From Clostridium sp. CAG:273 (GTDB lineage: Bacteria > Bacillota > Clostridia > TANB77 > CAG-508), in NCBI GenBank assembly GCA_000438355.1, contig FR901497.1:2415-15799 (forward strand): a stretch of DNA of 13,385 nt, given 5' to 3'. The position numbers were made by a program, and so were the translations under genes. This document shows, piece after piece, positions 1 through 7,800 of this stretch (its first letter is position 1; every line of letters starts with the position of its first letter). The notes under the pieces are model-generated. The model did no database searches and was not told the DNA's origin. It saw nothing but the letters and a program-made list of their open reading frames with translations.

Positions 1-398
1 AACAAAATAAAATTGTATTAATGGAAAAAAGTAGTTCTATAATTGATAAAATTAAAGAATCATTTAATAAAAATGAACTCTCTGAAAATGAAATTACTGA
101 ACTATATTCTAATGTAGATATGTTAATTATTGATGATTTTGGTAGTGAAAATTTAAGCAAATGGGCTTTAGAAAAATTATATAAAATTATTAGTAATAGA
201 TATGATAATGAATTACCAATTGTTATTACAACAAGATATAATAAAGAGCAATTAATTGAACAATTATCTACTGAAAATTTTACAGAAATTGCAGAAGAAA
301 TTGTTGAAGTTCTGAATGAAATGTGTTATGGAATTTCAATTGCAGAAGAAATAAAAGCAAAAGAAAAAGTTAGCATAAGCGACCAAACTATTTGCTAA
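1..398 (+). CDS. DnaC/IstB-type AAA+ ATPase (helicase loader-like), 5' end outside window
   Basis: Only the C-terminal part of this gene is present. The frame is open to the left edge (first complete codon at position 3), so the ATG at 21 is internal, not a start. The visible protein carries a Walker B segment, LIIDDFGSE, then WALEKLYKIISNRYD and a sensor-1-like stretch, IVITTRYN, followed by a C-terminal EMCYGI. That order is typical of phage and mobile-element DnaC/DnaI helicase loaders and IstB-like ATPases, which use ATP to load replicative helicase or assist a transposase. The Walker A motif would lie upstream and cannot be seen. In this family the C-terminal helix usually carries a Ser-Arg pair before the EMC segment; here that place reads VEVLNEMC, and the tail is short and lysine-rich, so the end may have diverged. 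The family call is fairly safe; loader versus transposition helper cannot be decided. Confidence 0.7.
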   Translation, partial: QNKIVLMEKSSSIIDKIKESFNKNELSENEITELYSNVDMLIIDDFGSENLSKWALEKLYKIISNRYDNELPIVITTRYNKEQLIEQLSTENFTEIAEEIVEVLNEMCYGISIAEEIKAKEKVSISDQTIC

Positions 399-450
399 CT
401 CAATCTTAAAATCTAATAAAATTATAATATAAATTATAACAATTGTAAAT

Positions 451-485
451 AGGAAAAGTTTGAATTTTTTGTTCAGACTTTTCCT
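451..485. terminator. 14-bp hairpin downstream of the DnaC-like gene, possible terminator
   Basis: The arms 451-464 and 472-485 pair over 14 positions with one G-U wobble and a seven-base loop made mostly of T. It lies 52 bases after the DnaC-like stop codon. No clear T-run follows the 3' arm on either strand, so it may be a weak terminator or the first element of the structured region that follows. The pairing is seen directly; termination is inferred. Confidence 0.4.
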
Positions 486-518
486 AAAATTTAAACAAAA
501 ATTATGAAAAATGAATAA

Positions 519-680
519 AAAAATTCCCTCGGAGAGCCAAAAAGGGTTTTAGGGATTTTTCTCTAAACAGCAAAAATGGTGTCAAAACACCACGCTGGCG
601 AATATTAGGTACTAAAAAATACTACCTATATTCGTGCAAAATAAATTTTGCTAACTATCAATGCTACGTAGACTAGCATT
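519..680 (+). ncRNA. Unidentified structured region with five consecutive hairpins (candidate leader RNA or structured DNA site)
   Basis: This is the core of the 313-base gap between the DnaC-like gene and the 712 gene. Five hairpins stand in a row: 519-529 with 551-560 (one bulged T); 568-571 with 594-597 enclosing a perfect 577-582/587-592 stem with loop CAAA; 599-614 with 620-634 (14 pairs, one bulge, one mismatch); 636-641 with 646-651; and 660-666 with 674-680 (7 perfect pairs). An alternative stem, 547-554 with 561-567, competes with the first hairpin, so a switch is conceivable. G+C in the paired parts is higher than in the surrounding DNA. The last hairpin ends 17 bases before the AGGAG at 698-702 of the next gene, which fits a 5' leader. 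A weak promoter-like pair (TTGAAT at 460, TAAAAT at 485, 19-base spacer) precedes it. I do not recognise a known riboswitch or RNA class. A single-strand replication origin or another DNA structure is an alternative. Confidence 0.45.
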
Positions 681-711
681 AATAGAATTAAAAAAGTAGG
701 AGTGATGAAAA

Positions 712-1335
712 ATGAAAATGGATTCAGAGAAAGTTTTAGATAGTATTTTCTTATCATATAATAAAATCTTAAAGAGATTTCAATTACTAGGTGTTACTAC
801 TAAATATGGAAAAGAAATAACACATGAAGATTTAAGAAAAGCTATAGAAGTTATGCTAAAAAAACATCCAACTTGTAGATGGAGAAGTGAAAAAGTAAGA
901 AGTAGAAAATATTTTGTTTTAATTGAAGGATATTATTGGTTACTAAATGTGTATTTTCAAAAAGAAAAATCATTAACAGATACTGACATAGATTTCTTTG
1001 AAGATAGAATTAGGCAGTATGAGGAATTGTTAAAAGTAGAACATAATGAAAATTGGTGGAATGAAGATATGGATATAAATGAACTATGTAAGTATTTTAA
1101 TAAAAAAGATATAACTGTTAGAAAAGCAATTAAGAAAATGTGTAAAAGTGGATTTAGCGAATACAAATTTTTAGTTAATAATAAAGTGGTAGTTTCTAGT
1201 AGAGGTGTGGAATGGTTATGTGAAAATGTATTTAAACAAAAGTATTTAGAACTATTAGAAAAGTACAAAATGGAATTGACAGAATTATATATTAAAGCCG
1301 GTTATCCATATGATCATTTTTTTCATAGAAATTAA
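712..1335 (+). CDS. Hypothetical protein, 207 aa, with possible helix-turn-helix
   Basis: I do not recognise this family. The ATG at 712 is chosen because AGGAG lies nine bases upstream (698-702); an ATG at 705 is in another frame and soon meets a stop. The protein is soluble, basic and mostly helical, with no signal peptide or membrane segment. The N-terminal half contains a Trp/Arg-rich patch (CRWRSEKVRSRKY, about residues 56-68), then the aromatic run IEGYYWLL. Residues about 125-145 (MDINELCKYFNKKD, VRKAIKKM) read like a helix-turn-helix, followed by a short beta-like segment as in winged helices, and the end is aromatic (AGYPYDHFF). It stands between the structured region and the hsd promoter, with no hairpin terminator after it. 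A regulatory or replication-associated role for a mobile element is possible but is inference from context. Confidence 0.6.
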   Translation: MKMDSEKVLDSIFLSYNKILKRFQLLGVTTKYGKEITHEDLRKAIEVMLKKHPTCRWRSEKVRSRKYFVLIEGYYWLLNVYFQKEKSLTDTDIDFFEDRIRQYEELLKVEHNENWWNEDMDINELCKYFNKKDITVRKAIKKMCKSGFSEYKFLVNNKVVVSSRGVEWLCENVFKQKYLELLEKYKMELTELYIKAGYPYDHFFHRN

Positions 1336-1358
1336 TTGTAAATATTTAGAAGTACCTG

Positions 1359-1387
1359 TTGAGAAAAATGTCGTTTTGTGATATAAC
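1359..1387 (+). promoter_or_regulatory. Sigma-A-type promoter for the hsd operon
   Basis: TTGAGA (1359-1364) and TATAAC (1382-1387) are separated by exactly 17 bases, with an extended -10 element (TGTGA just before the box). It lies about 40 bases upstream of the hsdM start, with the ribosome binding site GAGGTG at 1414-1419. A short inverted repeat, ATAAC (1383-1387) with GTTAT (1398-1402), overlaps the -10 and likely start site and could be an operator, though such repeats arise easily in AT-rich DNA. Confidence 0.65.
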
Positions 1388-1424
1388 ATATACTAGAGTT
1401 ATTATAAATATTTGAGGTGCAAAA

Positions 1425-2927
1425 ATGAAGGAAGAAGAATTAATAAAATTAGAAAAAAAATTATGGGAATCAGCTGATAAAATGAGAGGAGCAGTTCCAG
1501 TTTCAGATTATAAATTTATAATATTAGGATTAATATTTTTGAAATATATTTCTGATGCATTTGAAGAGAAATATCAAATTTTAGTAAAAGATGGTTATGG
1601 ACTTGAAGAAGATAGAGATAGTTATGAGGCAGATAATGTTTTTTATGTTCCAGCTAGAGCCAGATGGGAATATTTAAATGCACATTCTAAGGATCCTCAT
1701 ATAGGACAAATAATTGATGATGCATTGGAAGAAATTGAAAGGGAAAATCCATCATTAAAAGGTGTTCTAGTTAAAGAATTTAATAGTCCAAATTATAGAA
1801 ATGTTAATTTAGGAGAGATAATTGATTTATTTACTAATATAAAAATTGGAAGTAAAGAAGCACAAGATAAAGATATCTTGGGAAGAATATATGAATATTT
1901 CTTGGGACAATTTGCGTCTAATGAATTGCAAAAAGGCGGAGAATTCTATACACCTGCTTGTTTAGTTAGAACAATGGTTGAGATTCTTGAACCATATCAA
2001 GGTAGAATTTATGATCCAGCATGTGGATCAGGAGGAATGTTTGTACAAAGTATAAAATTCATTCAGAAACATAATGGAAATGCAAGAAATTTAACTATAT
2101 ATGGACAAGAAAAAAATCCAACAACATGGAAATTAGCAAAGATGAATCTAGCTATTAGAGGAATAAATAATGAAGGATTAGGAAAGTTTGCAGATGATAC
2201 ATTTCATAATGATTTACACAAAGACTTAAAAGCAGATTTTGTATTAGCAAATCCTCCTTTCAATATTAGTGACTGGGGACAAGAAAAGCTATTAGATGAT
2301 CCTAGATGGAAATATGGAATACCACCAAAAGGAAATGCTAACTTTGCTTGGGTTGAACATATGGTATCAAAACTATCAATGAATGGTAAAGCAGCAATAA
2401 TACTTGCTAGTGGTTCTTTATCGACAGGAGGTCAGGAAGAAGAGATAAGAAAAAATCTAATAAAAGCAGATTTAGTAGATTGTATATTAGCAATGCCAGC
2501 TAATTTATTTTATACTGTTACAGTACCATGTAGCATATGGATATTAAATAGAAATAAAAAGCAAAAAAATAAAATATTGTTTATAGATGCAAAAAATTTT
2601 GGAACAATGGTTACAAGAAAATTAAGAGAATTAAATGAAGATGATATATTAAAAATTGCAGATACATATCATAATTTCCAAAATAATGAAAACTATGAAG
2701 ATGTATCTGGATATTGTAAAGCATCTACAATAGAAGAAATAGAAGAAAATAATTATGTTTTAACACCTGGCAGATATGTAGGAACAGAAGAACAAGAAGA
2801 TGATGGAATATCATTTGAAGAGAAAATGAAAACTATAAAAACTGAATTAAAAGAACAATTTGAGGAGTCTCATAAGTTAGAAGAAGAAATTAGAAAGAAC
2901 TTGGAGGCTATAGGGTATGGAATATAA
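1425..2927 (+). CDS. hsdM: Type I restriction-modification system, DNA methyltransferase subunit HsdM
   Basis: HsdM transfers a methyl group from S-adenosylmethionine to N6 of adenine in the target chosen by HsdS; the M2S complex is the modification enzyme and joins HsdR for restriction. The 500-residue length is typical. Residues about 5-130 form the helical N-terminal domain (LWESADKMRGAVPVSDYK). The N6-methyltransferase fold follows, with GGEFYTP at about 171-177, the AdoMet-binding motif I DPACGSGG at 197-204 and catalytic motif IV NPPF at 276-279. The C-terminal part (NYVLTPGRY, then a charged helix) is the part that usually contacts HsdS. The start has GAGGTG five bases upstream, behind a good promoter. 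The stop overlaps the hsdS start by 11 bases, which indicates translational coupling. All key motifs are intact, so it should be active. Confidence 0.97.
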   Translation: MKEEELIKLEKKLWESADKMRGAVPVSDYKFIILGLIFLKYISDAFEEKYQILVKDGYGLEEDRDSYEADNVFYVPARARWEYLNAHSKDPHIGQIIDDALEEIERENPSLKGVLVKEFNSPNYRNVNLGEIIDLFTNIKIGSKEAQDKDILGRIYEYFLGQFASNELQKGGEFYTPACLVRTMVEILEPYQGRIYDPACGSGGMFVQSIKFIQKHNGNARNLTIYGQEKNPTTWKLAKMNLAIRGINNEGLGKFADDTFHNDLHKDLKADFVLANPPFNISDWGQEKLLDDPRWKYGIPPKGNANFAWVEHMVSKLSMNGKAAIILASGSLSTGGQEEEIRKNLIKADLVDCILAMPANLFYTVTVPCSIWILNRNKKQKNKILFIDAKNFGTMVTRKLRELNEDDILKIADTYHNFQNNENYEDVSGYCKASTIEEIEENNYVLTPGRYVGTEEQEDDGISFEEKMKTIKTELKEQFEESHKLEEEIRKNLEAIGYGI

Positions 2928-4056
2928 AAAAATAGAAGATATAATAGAATTTAACCCAACTGAAACTATAAAAAAAGGGACTGTTTCTAAAAAGATTTCA
3001 ATGGATAAGTTAGGTGTATTTTCCAAATATATTAATTCTTATGACATAGAAAAATATAGTGGGGGTATGAAATTTAGGAATGGTGATACTTTACTGGCTA
3101 GAATTACACCATGCTTAGAAAACGGAAAAACTTCAAAAGTAACAATATTAGACGAAAATGAAGTTGGATTTGGTTCCACAGAATTTATTGTTATGAGAAG
3201 TAAAAAAAATATTTCAGATGAAGATTTTATTTTCTATCTTTCTATAAGCCCTAGATTTAGAGAAATTGCAATTAAATCTATGACTGGAACATCTGGTAGA
3301 CAAAGAGTTCAGTTAGATGTTATAAAAAATACAGAAATGTTATTGCCTAGCTACAAAGAACAAGTTAAAATAGGCAAGATATTAACAGGACTGGATGAAA
3401 AAATAACATTGAATAATCATATAGATGAAAATATATCAAAGTTGTGTAAATACTATTATAATAGTTTAATAAACGATAACTGCAATGAGACATCACTTTC
3501 TGATTTAATGGATTATCAAGGAGGAAGCCAGCCACCATCATCTGAATTTCAATATGAACAAGATATAAATAATATTAGATTTATTCAAATAAGAGATTTT
3601 GAAAGTAATTCACATATATGTTATATTCCGATTTCTAAAAAGAATAAATTATGCGAAAAAGATGATATATTAATTGCAAGATATGGGGCATCATTAGGTA
3701 GAATATGTTATGGGTTAAAAGGTGCATATAATGTCGCACTAGCAAAAGTTTTACCTAAGAAAGAAGAATATAAAGAAATGTTAAGAATAATTTTGGAAGA
3801 TAAAAAATTTTATGAATATATTAATAGTGTAGGACAAAGAAGCGCACAATCAGGTTTTAATGTTGGAGATATACAAGCATTTAAAGTAAAGGTTCCTAAA
3901 GAGGAAGATATAAAAAAATTTCATGCGTTTGCATCAGTTTGTCTAAAGAAAAGATTAGCTATTATAGAAGAAAATAATAAGCTTATAAATTTAAGAGATT
4001 TATTATTACCAAAGCTAATAAATGGTGAAATAAACCTAGATAAAATAGAAGTTTAG
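2917..4056 (+). CDS. hsdS: Type I restriction-modification system, specificity subunit HsdS
   Basis: HsdS recognises the bipartite DNA target for both modification and cleavage and bridges two HsdM and two HsdR subunits. The protein (379 residues) has the usual two-lobed layout. Target recognition domain 1 spans about residues 1-148 (RNGDTLLARITP, GSTEF, TGTSGRQRV), with a conserved helical spacer at about 146-185 (EQVKIGKIL, LDEKI, NNHIDENISKL). Domain 2 spans about 190-328 (DDILIARYGASLGR), and a second helix at about 330-365 ends in LRDLLLPKLINGEI. The start is fixed by GGAGG at 2903-2907 and overlaps hsdM. The two domains differ clearly, so an asymmetric target is expected. I see no second hsdS, invertase gene or inverted repeats suggesting phase variation here. 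The target sequence cannot be read from the protein by eye. Confidence 0.95.
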   Translation: MEYKKIEDIIEFNPTETIKKGTVSKKISMDKLGVFSKYINSYDIEKYSGGMKFRNGDTLLARITPCLENGKTSKVTILDENEVGFGSTEFIVMRSKKNISDEDFIFYLSISPRFREIAIKSMTGTSGRQRVQLDVIKNTEMLLPSYKEQVKIGKILTGLDEKITLNNHIDENISKLCKYYYNSLINDNCNETSLSDLMDYQGGSQPPSSEFQYEQDINNIRFIQIRDFESNSHICYIPISKKNKLCEKDDILIARYGASLGRICYGLKGAYNVALAKVLPKKEEYKEMLRIILEDKKFYEYINSVGQRSAQSGFNVGDIQAFKVKVPKEEDIKKFHAFASVCLKKRLAIIEENNKLINLRDLLLPKLINGEINLDKIEV

Positions 4057-4089
4057 TCAGATAAATCGTGATCTGTATGGGAGGAGTAT

Positions 4090-4725
4090 ATGATAAAATT
4101 TATAGGAGAGAATATATTTTCTATAATAACTGCAACTGTTGCTATTATTGCAATATGGCAAACACATAGACAAATAAAAATTAGTAACAAACATCAATTA
4201 TTTGATAGAAGAGTAGATAGATTTATTTTAATAAAAGGTTTAATTTCACTGTTTGAAGATAGCAAACATTTAATGAATAAAGAAGATTACAATCATTTTA
4301 TAGATGTAACTGTGTTGTTTCATAGTTTGACTAATAATACATATTTAAAAGATATTGGAAAAATAATAGATAATGTTAAACAAGAAGATATTAGACAAAG
4401 TTTTTTAGTAAAATTAGAAGATTTCAAGAAAATTTCTATTGAAGTGGAATTTATATTTTCAAAGAAAAATATTAGATTAATAAAAGAATTTGTCTATAAA
4501 TACCAAGAGTTATTAAGAACTATGTATGAGGAGCAAATTATTTTAGATAAAATTATGGAAAAGAACAGAAAAAATCCAACGGAATTTGTTAAATTACAGG
4601 AAGAATTTGGGGAGAAAAGGTATAGAGAAAAACTATATAGTGAATATGATAAAATTCAGTTATTGTACGATGAAATTATTGAAAAGGATATTATAAAAAG
4701 TATTGAAAATCAAATAAAATTGTAG
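4090..4725 (+). CDS. Membrane-anchored hypothetical protein inside the hsd operon
   Basis: The protein (211 residues) begins with one hydrophobic segment at about residues 9-23 (FSIITATVAIIAIWQ), followed by HRQIKISNKHQLFDRR. The basic residues after the segment suggest a single-pass anchor with the remainder in the cytoplasm. The rest is highly charged and helical, with likely coiled-coil stretches near 110-200. No enzymatic motif, P-loop or HEPN motif is visible. The start follows GGGAGGAG at 4079-4086. Its TAG stop is embedded in the hsdR ribosome binding site (TAGGGGG, from 4723), so it is translated in register with hsdR expression. Similar short proteins with an N-terminal helix and an ISNK-H-LFD-R motif are, from memory, common unknowns in Firmicute accessory regions. 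Its place between hsdS and hsdR matches that of prrC in the prr locus, but there is no sequence likeness. Function unknown; an accessory or guard role is inference. Confidence 0.8.
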   Translation: MIKFIGENIFSIITATVAIIAIWQTHRQIKISNKHQLFDRRVDRFILIKGLISLFEDSKHLMNKEDYNHFIDVTVLFHSLTNNTYLKDIGKIIDNVKQEDIRQSFLVKLEDFKKISIEVEFIFSKKNIRLIKEFVYKYQELLRTMYEEQIILDKIMEKNRKNPTEFVKLQEEFGEKRYREKLYSEYDKIQLLYDEIIEKDIIKSIENQIKL

Positions 4726-4735
4726 GGGGCAAATT

Positions 4736-7700
4736 ATGTTTGATGAAGAAACACTAGAAAGTGTAACAATGGAAATATTACAAGATTTAAGATATGAATG
4801 TATAAATGGATATGAAATGAAACGAACAGATTTCTCTAAAGTATTGTTAGAAGAAGAACTTTTCAATGCAATAGAAAGGATGAACAAAGGAATTGATTTT
4901 GAACAGATACAAGAAGTTATAAGAACAGTTAGAAATTTAGACAACAACAATACTATATTAAATAATAAACAATTTACTAAATATTTATTAGAAGGAATTT
5001 CTGTGCCAATTCAAGAAAACGGAGAAACAAAATATAAAACAGTTAAAATATTAGATTTTGAAAATATCCAAAACAATACATTCAAAGCAATTAACCAATA
5101 TACAATCATTGAACATAGTGAAAAAAGACCAGATATAATTATATTTATAAATGGTATGCCTTTAGTTGTAGTAGAATTAAAATCAACAATAAGAGAAGAT
5201 GTAAAATTAATAGATGGATATCACCAATTAAAAGGTTATCAAGAAGTACATATACCATCATTATTTTACTACAATCAATTTATGATAGTAAGTGATGGAG
5301 TACAAGCAAGAGCAGGAACAATCACTAGTCCATGGAGTAGATTTTCAGAATGGAAAAAGATAGAAGATACAGATGAAGTAAAAGAAAATATGCCAACACA
5401 TCAAACTCTATTTAATGGGATGCTCAGAAAAGATAGATTATTAGATATTATAAGTAATTTCATATTATGGAGTGAAGATAGTAAAATTTTATCAGCATAT
5501 CATCAGTATTTTGGCGTTAAGAAAGCAATTACAAGTACAGAAACAGCAATAGACAATAGAACAGGAAAAGCAGGATTACTTTGGCATACACAGGGAAGTG
5601 GAAAAAGCTTTTCAATGGTATTTTATGCAGGTAATATGATTAAAGTATTAAATAATCCAAGTATAGTAGTTGTAACAGATAGAAATGATTTAGATAATCA
5701 ATTATTTAGTACATTTGCAAAATGTTCAGGTTATTTAAAACAAGAACCAGTACAGATAGAAAATAGACAAGATCTAAATGAAAAATTAGAAGGAAGAAAA
5801 TCTGGTGGAATATTTTTCACTACATTACAAAAGTTTGAAGAAGAAACAGTAGTATTTAGCCGAAGAGATGATATTTTGGTTTTAGTAGATGAAGCACATA
5901 GAAGTCATTATGGATTGGATGCAACCATAAAATTTGATAAAGCTAAAATGGAAGCATACAAGAAATATGGAACAGCAAAATATTTACACGATGCTTTTCC
6001 AAATGCAACATACATTGGATTTACAGGAACACCTGTTGAAACAAAAGACAAATCAACAACTAATGTGTTTGGAAATATAATAGATACATACGATATGACA
6101 CAAGCAATTATGGATGGTGCAACAGTACCAATTATGTATGAATCAAGAATGGCTAGAGTTGGACTAAATCAAAAGATATTAGATGAGATAGATGATTATT
6201 ACAATATGCTTGAAACAGAAGAAGGTATTGATGACTATAAAATAGCAGAGTCTAAAAAAGCAATGGCTACAATGAAACAAATAATAGAAGATCCAGATAG
6301 ACTAGAATTGATAGTAAAAGATATTATAAAACATTATGAGGAAATAGAAACAAGTGTAGCTAATAAAGTAATGGTGGTAGCTTATTCAAGACAATCTGCA
6401 TTTACAATGTATAATAAATTCTTAGAACTAAGATCAGAATGGAAAAATAAAGTTAATATGATAATAACATCTAATAATAAAGATGACGAAGATATGCAAA
6501 AAGCAATAGGCTCTAAAAAAGATAAAAAGCAGCTAGAAGTGAATTTTAAAGATATGGATTCTGAATTCAAAATCGCAATAGTTGTAGATATGTGGTTAAC
6601 AGGATTTGATGTACCAGGACTTGGAACTATGTATATAGACAAACCTATGAAAGCACATAACTTAATGCAGGCAATTGCAAGAGTTAATAGAGTTTATAAA
6701 GATAAAACTGGTGGACTAATTGTTGATTACATAGGACTAAAAAGATGGTTGCTGGATGCATTGAAAACATATACGAAGAGAGACCAAGGCAAAATTGTAG
6801 ACAATAGTGAATTGGTAAAAGTTTTAAATGATAAAGTTGAATTAATCAGAGATTTATTTAAAGGATTCTATTATGGACATTTTGCTACAACAACAGATAG
6901 CAATAAGTATGAAATTATTATGGCAGGAGCGAACTTGATGCTCAAAACAGAAGAAATTAAAAAAGCATTTATGAAATATAGTTATGATGTTAAAAGCTTA
7001 TATGCGTTATGCACAGGAGCATTATCACAGGAATTAAAAGATGAAATATTATTCTTTATAGCTGTAAGATCATTCATATCAAAACTAAGCGGAGAAAGAA
7101 TAGACGTTAAAGAAATAAACGCAAATGTAGCGCAAATGTTAGAAAGAGCAATACAAGATGATGAAATGTTACAAATAGGAGAAGTACACAACAGTAATCA
7201 ATTGGCATTATTAAGCAATGATATATTAAATAAGTTAGCAAAAATGCAAAAGAAAAATATTGCAGTTGAGGTACTGAATAGAGCTTTAAAAGAGTATGTT
7301 AATCAAATAGGAAGACAGAATGTTGTTATGATGGAAAAATTTTCAACAAAGTTCCAAAAGATTGCAGCGACATATAATGAAAGGACAAGCGTAGAAGACA
7401 TACAAAAAGTAATTGAAGAATTAATAAACTTAAAAAATGAAATTGAAGAAGAATTAAAAGCAGGAAATGAATTTAATTTATCAACTGAAGAAAAGGCATT
7501 CTTTGATGCATTAGGAGATGATCCAGAAACTAAAGAATTAATGAAAGATGAAATCTTAGTTCAAATAGCAAAAGAACTTGTAGAAACGGTTAATAATAAT
7601 ATAACAATTAATAATAATATGACAATAGATTGGGATATTAGAAAAGATGCAAGAGCCAAAATGAGAATTGAAATTAAGAAGCTTTTAATTAAATATAATT

Positions 7701-7780
7701 ATCCACCCAACAAAAGCGAAAAGGCAGTTCAAACTGTTATAAGACAAGCTGAGTTAAAGTGTAAAGAAATGGTAAAATAA
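4736..7780 (+). CDS. hsdR: Type I restriction-modification system, endonuclease/translocase subunit HsdR
   Basis: HsdR is the ATP-driven motor and nuclease that pulls in DNA and cuts it far from an unmethylated target. Its 1014 residues match the usual size. The N-terminal nuclease domain shows a PD-(D/E)xK core, with D133 in RPDIIIF and E147-L-K149 in VVVELKS. The superfamily 2 helicase part follows: Walker A HTQGSGKS at 284-291, DEAH box at 385-388, TGTP at 430-433, and motif VI QAIARVNR at 645-652. A helical C-terminal region (about 700-1010) is the usual assembly domain for HsdM/HsdS. The ribosome binding site overlaps the stop of the upstream membrane gene, and the next gene follows after 20 bases. 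No frameshift or missing catalytic residue is seen, so the restriction activity appears intact. Confidence 0.97.
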   Translation: MFDEETLESVTMEILQDLRYECINGYEMKRTDFSKVLLEEELFNAIERMNKGIDFEQIQEVIRTVRNLDNNNTILNNKQFTKYLLEGISVPIQENGETKYKTVKILDFENIQNNTFKAINQYTIIEHSEKRPDIIIFINGMPLVVVELKSTIREDVKLIDGYHQLKGYQEVHIPSLFYYNQFMIVSDGVQARAGTITSPWSRFSEWKKIEDTDEVKENMPTHQTLFNGMLRKDRLLDIISNFILWSEDSKILSAYHQYFGVKKAITSTETAIDNRTGKAGLLWHTQGSGKSFSMVFYAGNMIKVLNNPSIVVVTDRNDLDNQLFSTFAKCSGYLKQEPVQIENRQDLNEKLEGRKSGGIFFTTLQKFEEETVVFSRRDDILVLVDEAHRSHYGLDATIKFDKAKMEAYKKYGTAKYLHDAFPNATYIGFTGTPVETKDKSTTNVFGNIIDTYDMTQAIMDGATVPIMYESRMARVGLNQKILDEIDDYYNMLETEEGIDDYKIAESKKAMATMKQIIEDPDRLELIVKDIIKHYEEIETSVANKVMVVAYSRQSAFTMYNKFLELRSEWKNKVNMIITSNNKDDEDMQKAIGSKKDKKQLEVNFKDMDSEFKIAIVVDMWLTGFDVPGLGTMYIDKPMKAHNLMQAIARVNRVYKDKTGGLIVDYIGLKRWLLDALKTYTKRDQGKIVDNSELVKVLNDKVELIRDLFKGFYYGHFATTTDSNKYEIIMAGANLMLKTEEIKKAFMKYSYDVKSLYALCTGALSQELKDEILFFIAVRSFISKLSGERIDVKEINANVAQMLERAIQDDEMLQIGEVHNSNQLALLSNDILNKLAKMQKKNIAVEVLNRALKEYVNQIGRQNVVMMEKFSTKFQKIAATYNERTSVEDIQKVIEELINLKNEIEEELKAGNEFNLSTEEKAFFDALGDDPETKELMKDEILVQIAKELVETVNNNITINNNMTIDWDIRKDARAKMRIEIKKLLIKYNYPPNKSEKAVQTVIRQAELKCKEMVK

Positions 7781-7800
7781 ATAGAGGAGAGAAATTAAAA

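Noticed and set aside
957..1268. Minus-strand frame of 103 codons within the 712 gene
   Set aside because: It is fully antisense to a gene with a good ribosome binding site, and its serine/leucine/phenylalanine-rich protein is typical of an AT-rich shadow frame.
2917..4056. Phase-variable specificity gene
   Set aside because: There is a single hsdS, and no recombinase gene, second specificity gene, inverted repeats or simple-sequence tract was seen.
4058..4075. Hairpin between hsdS and the 4090 gene as a terminator
   Set aside because: CAGAT and ATCTG give only five pairs with an eight-base loop and no T-run, too weak to end transcription.
4660..4950. Minus-strand frame of 96 codons over the 4090 gene end and hsdR start
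   Set aside because: It overlaps two supported genes antisense, has a low-complexity Ser/Ile/Leu composition and no ribosome binding site or promoter evidence.
6382..7191. Two minus-strand frames (86 and 69 codons) inside hsdR
   Set aside because: Both lie antisense within a conserved motor protein and have the composition of reverse-complemented Glu/Lys-rich coding sequence.
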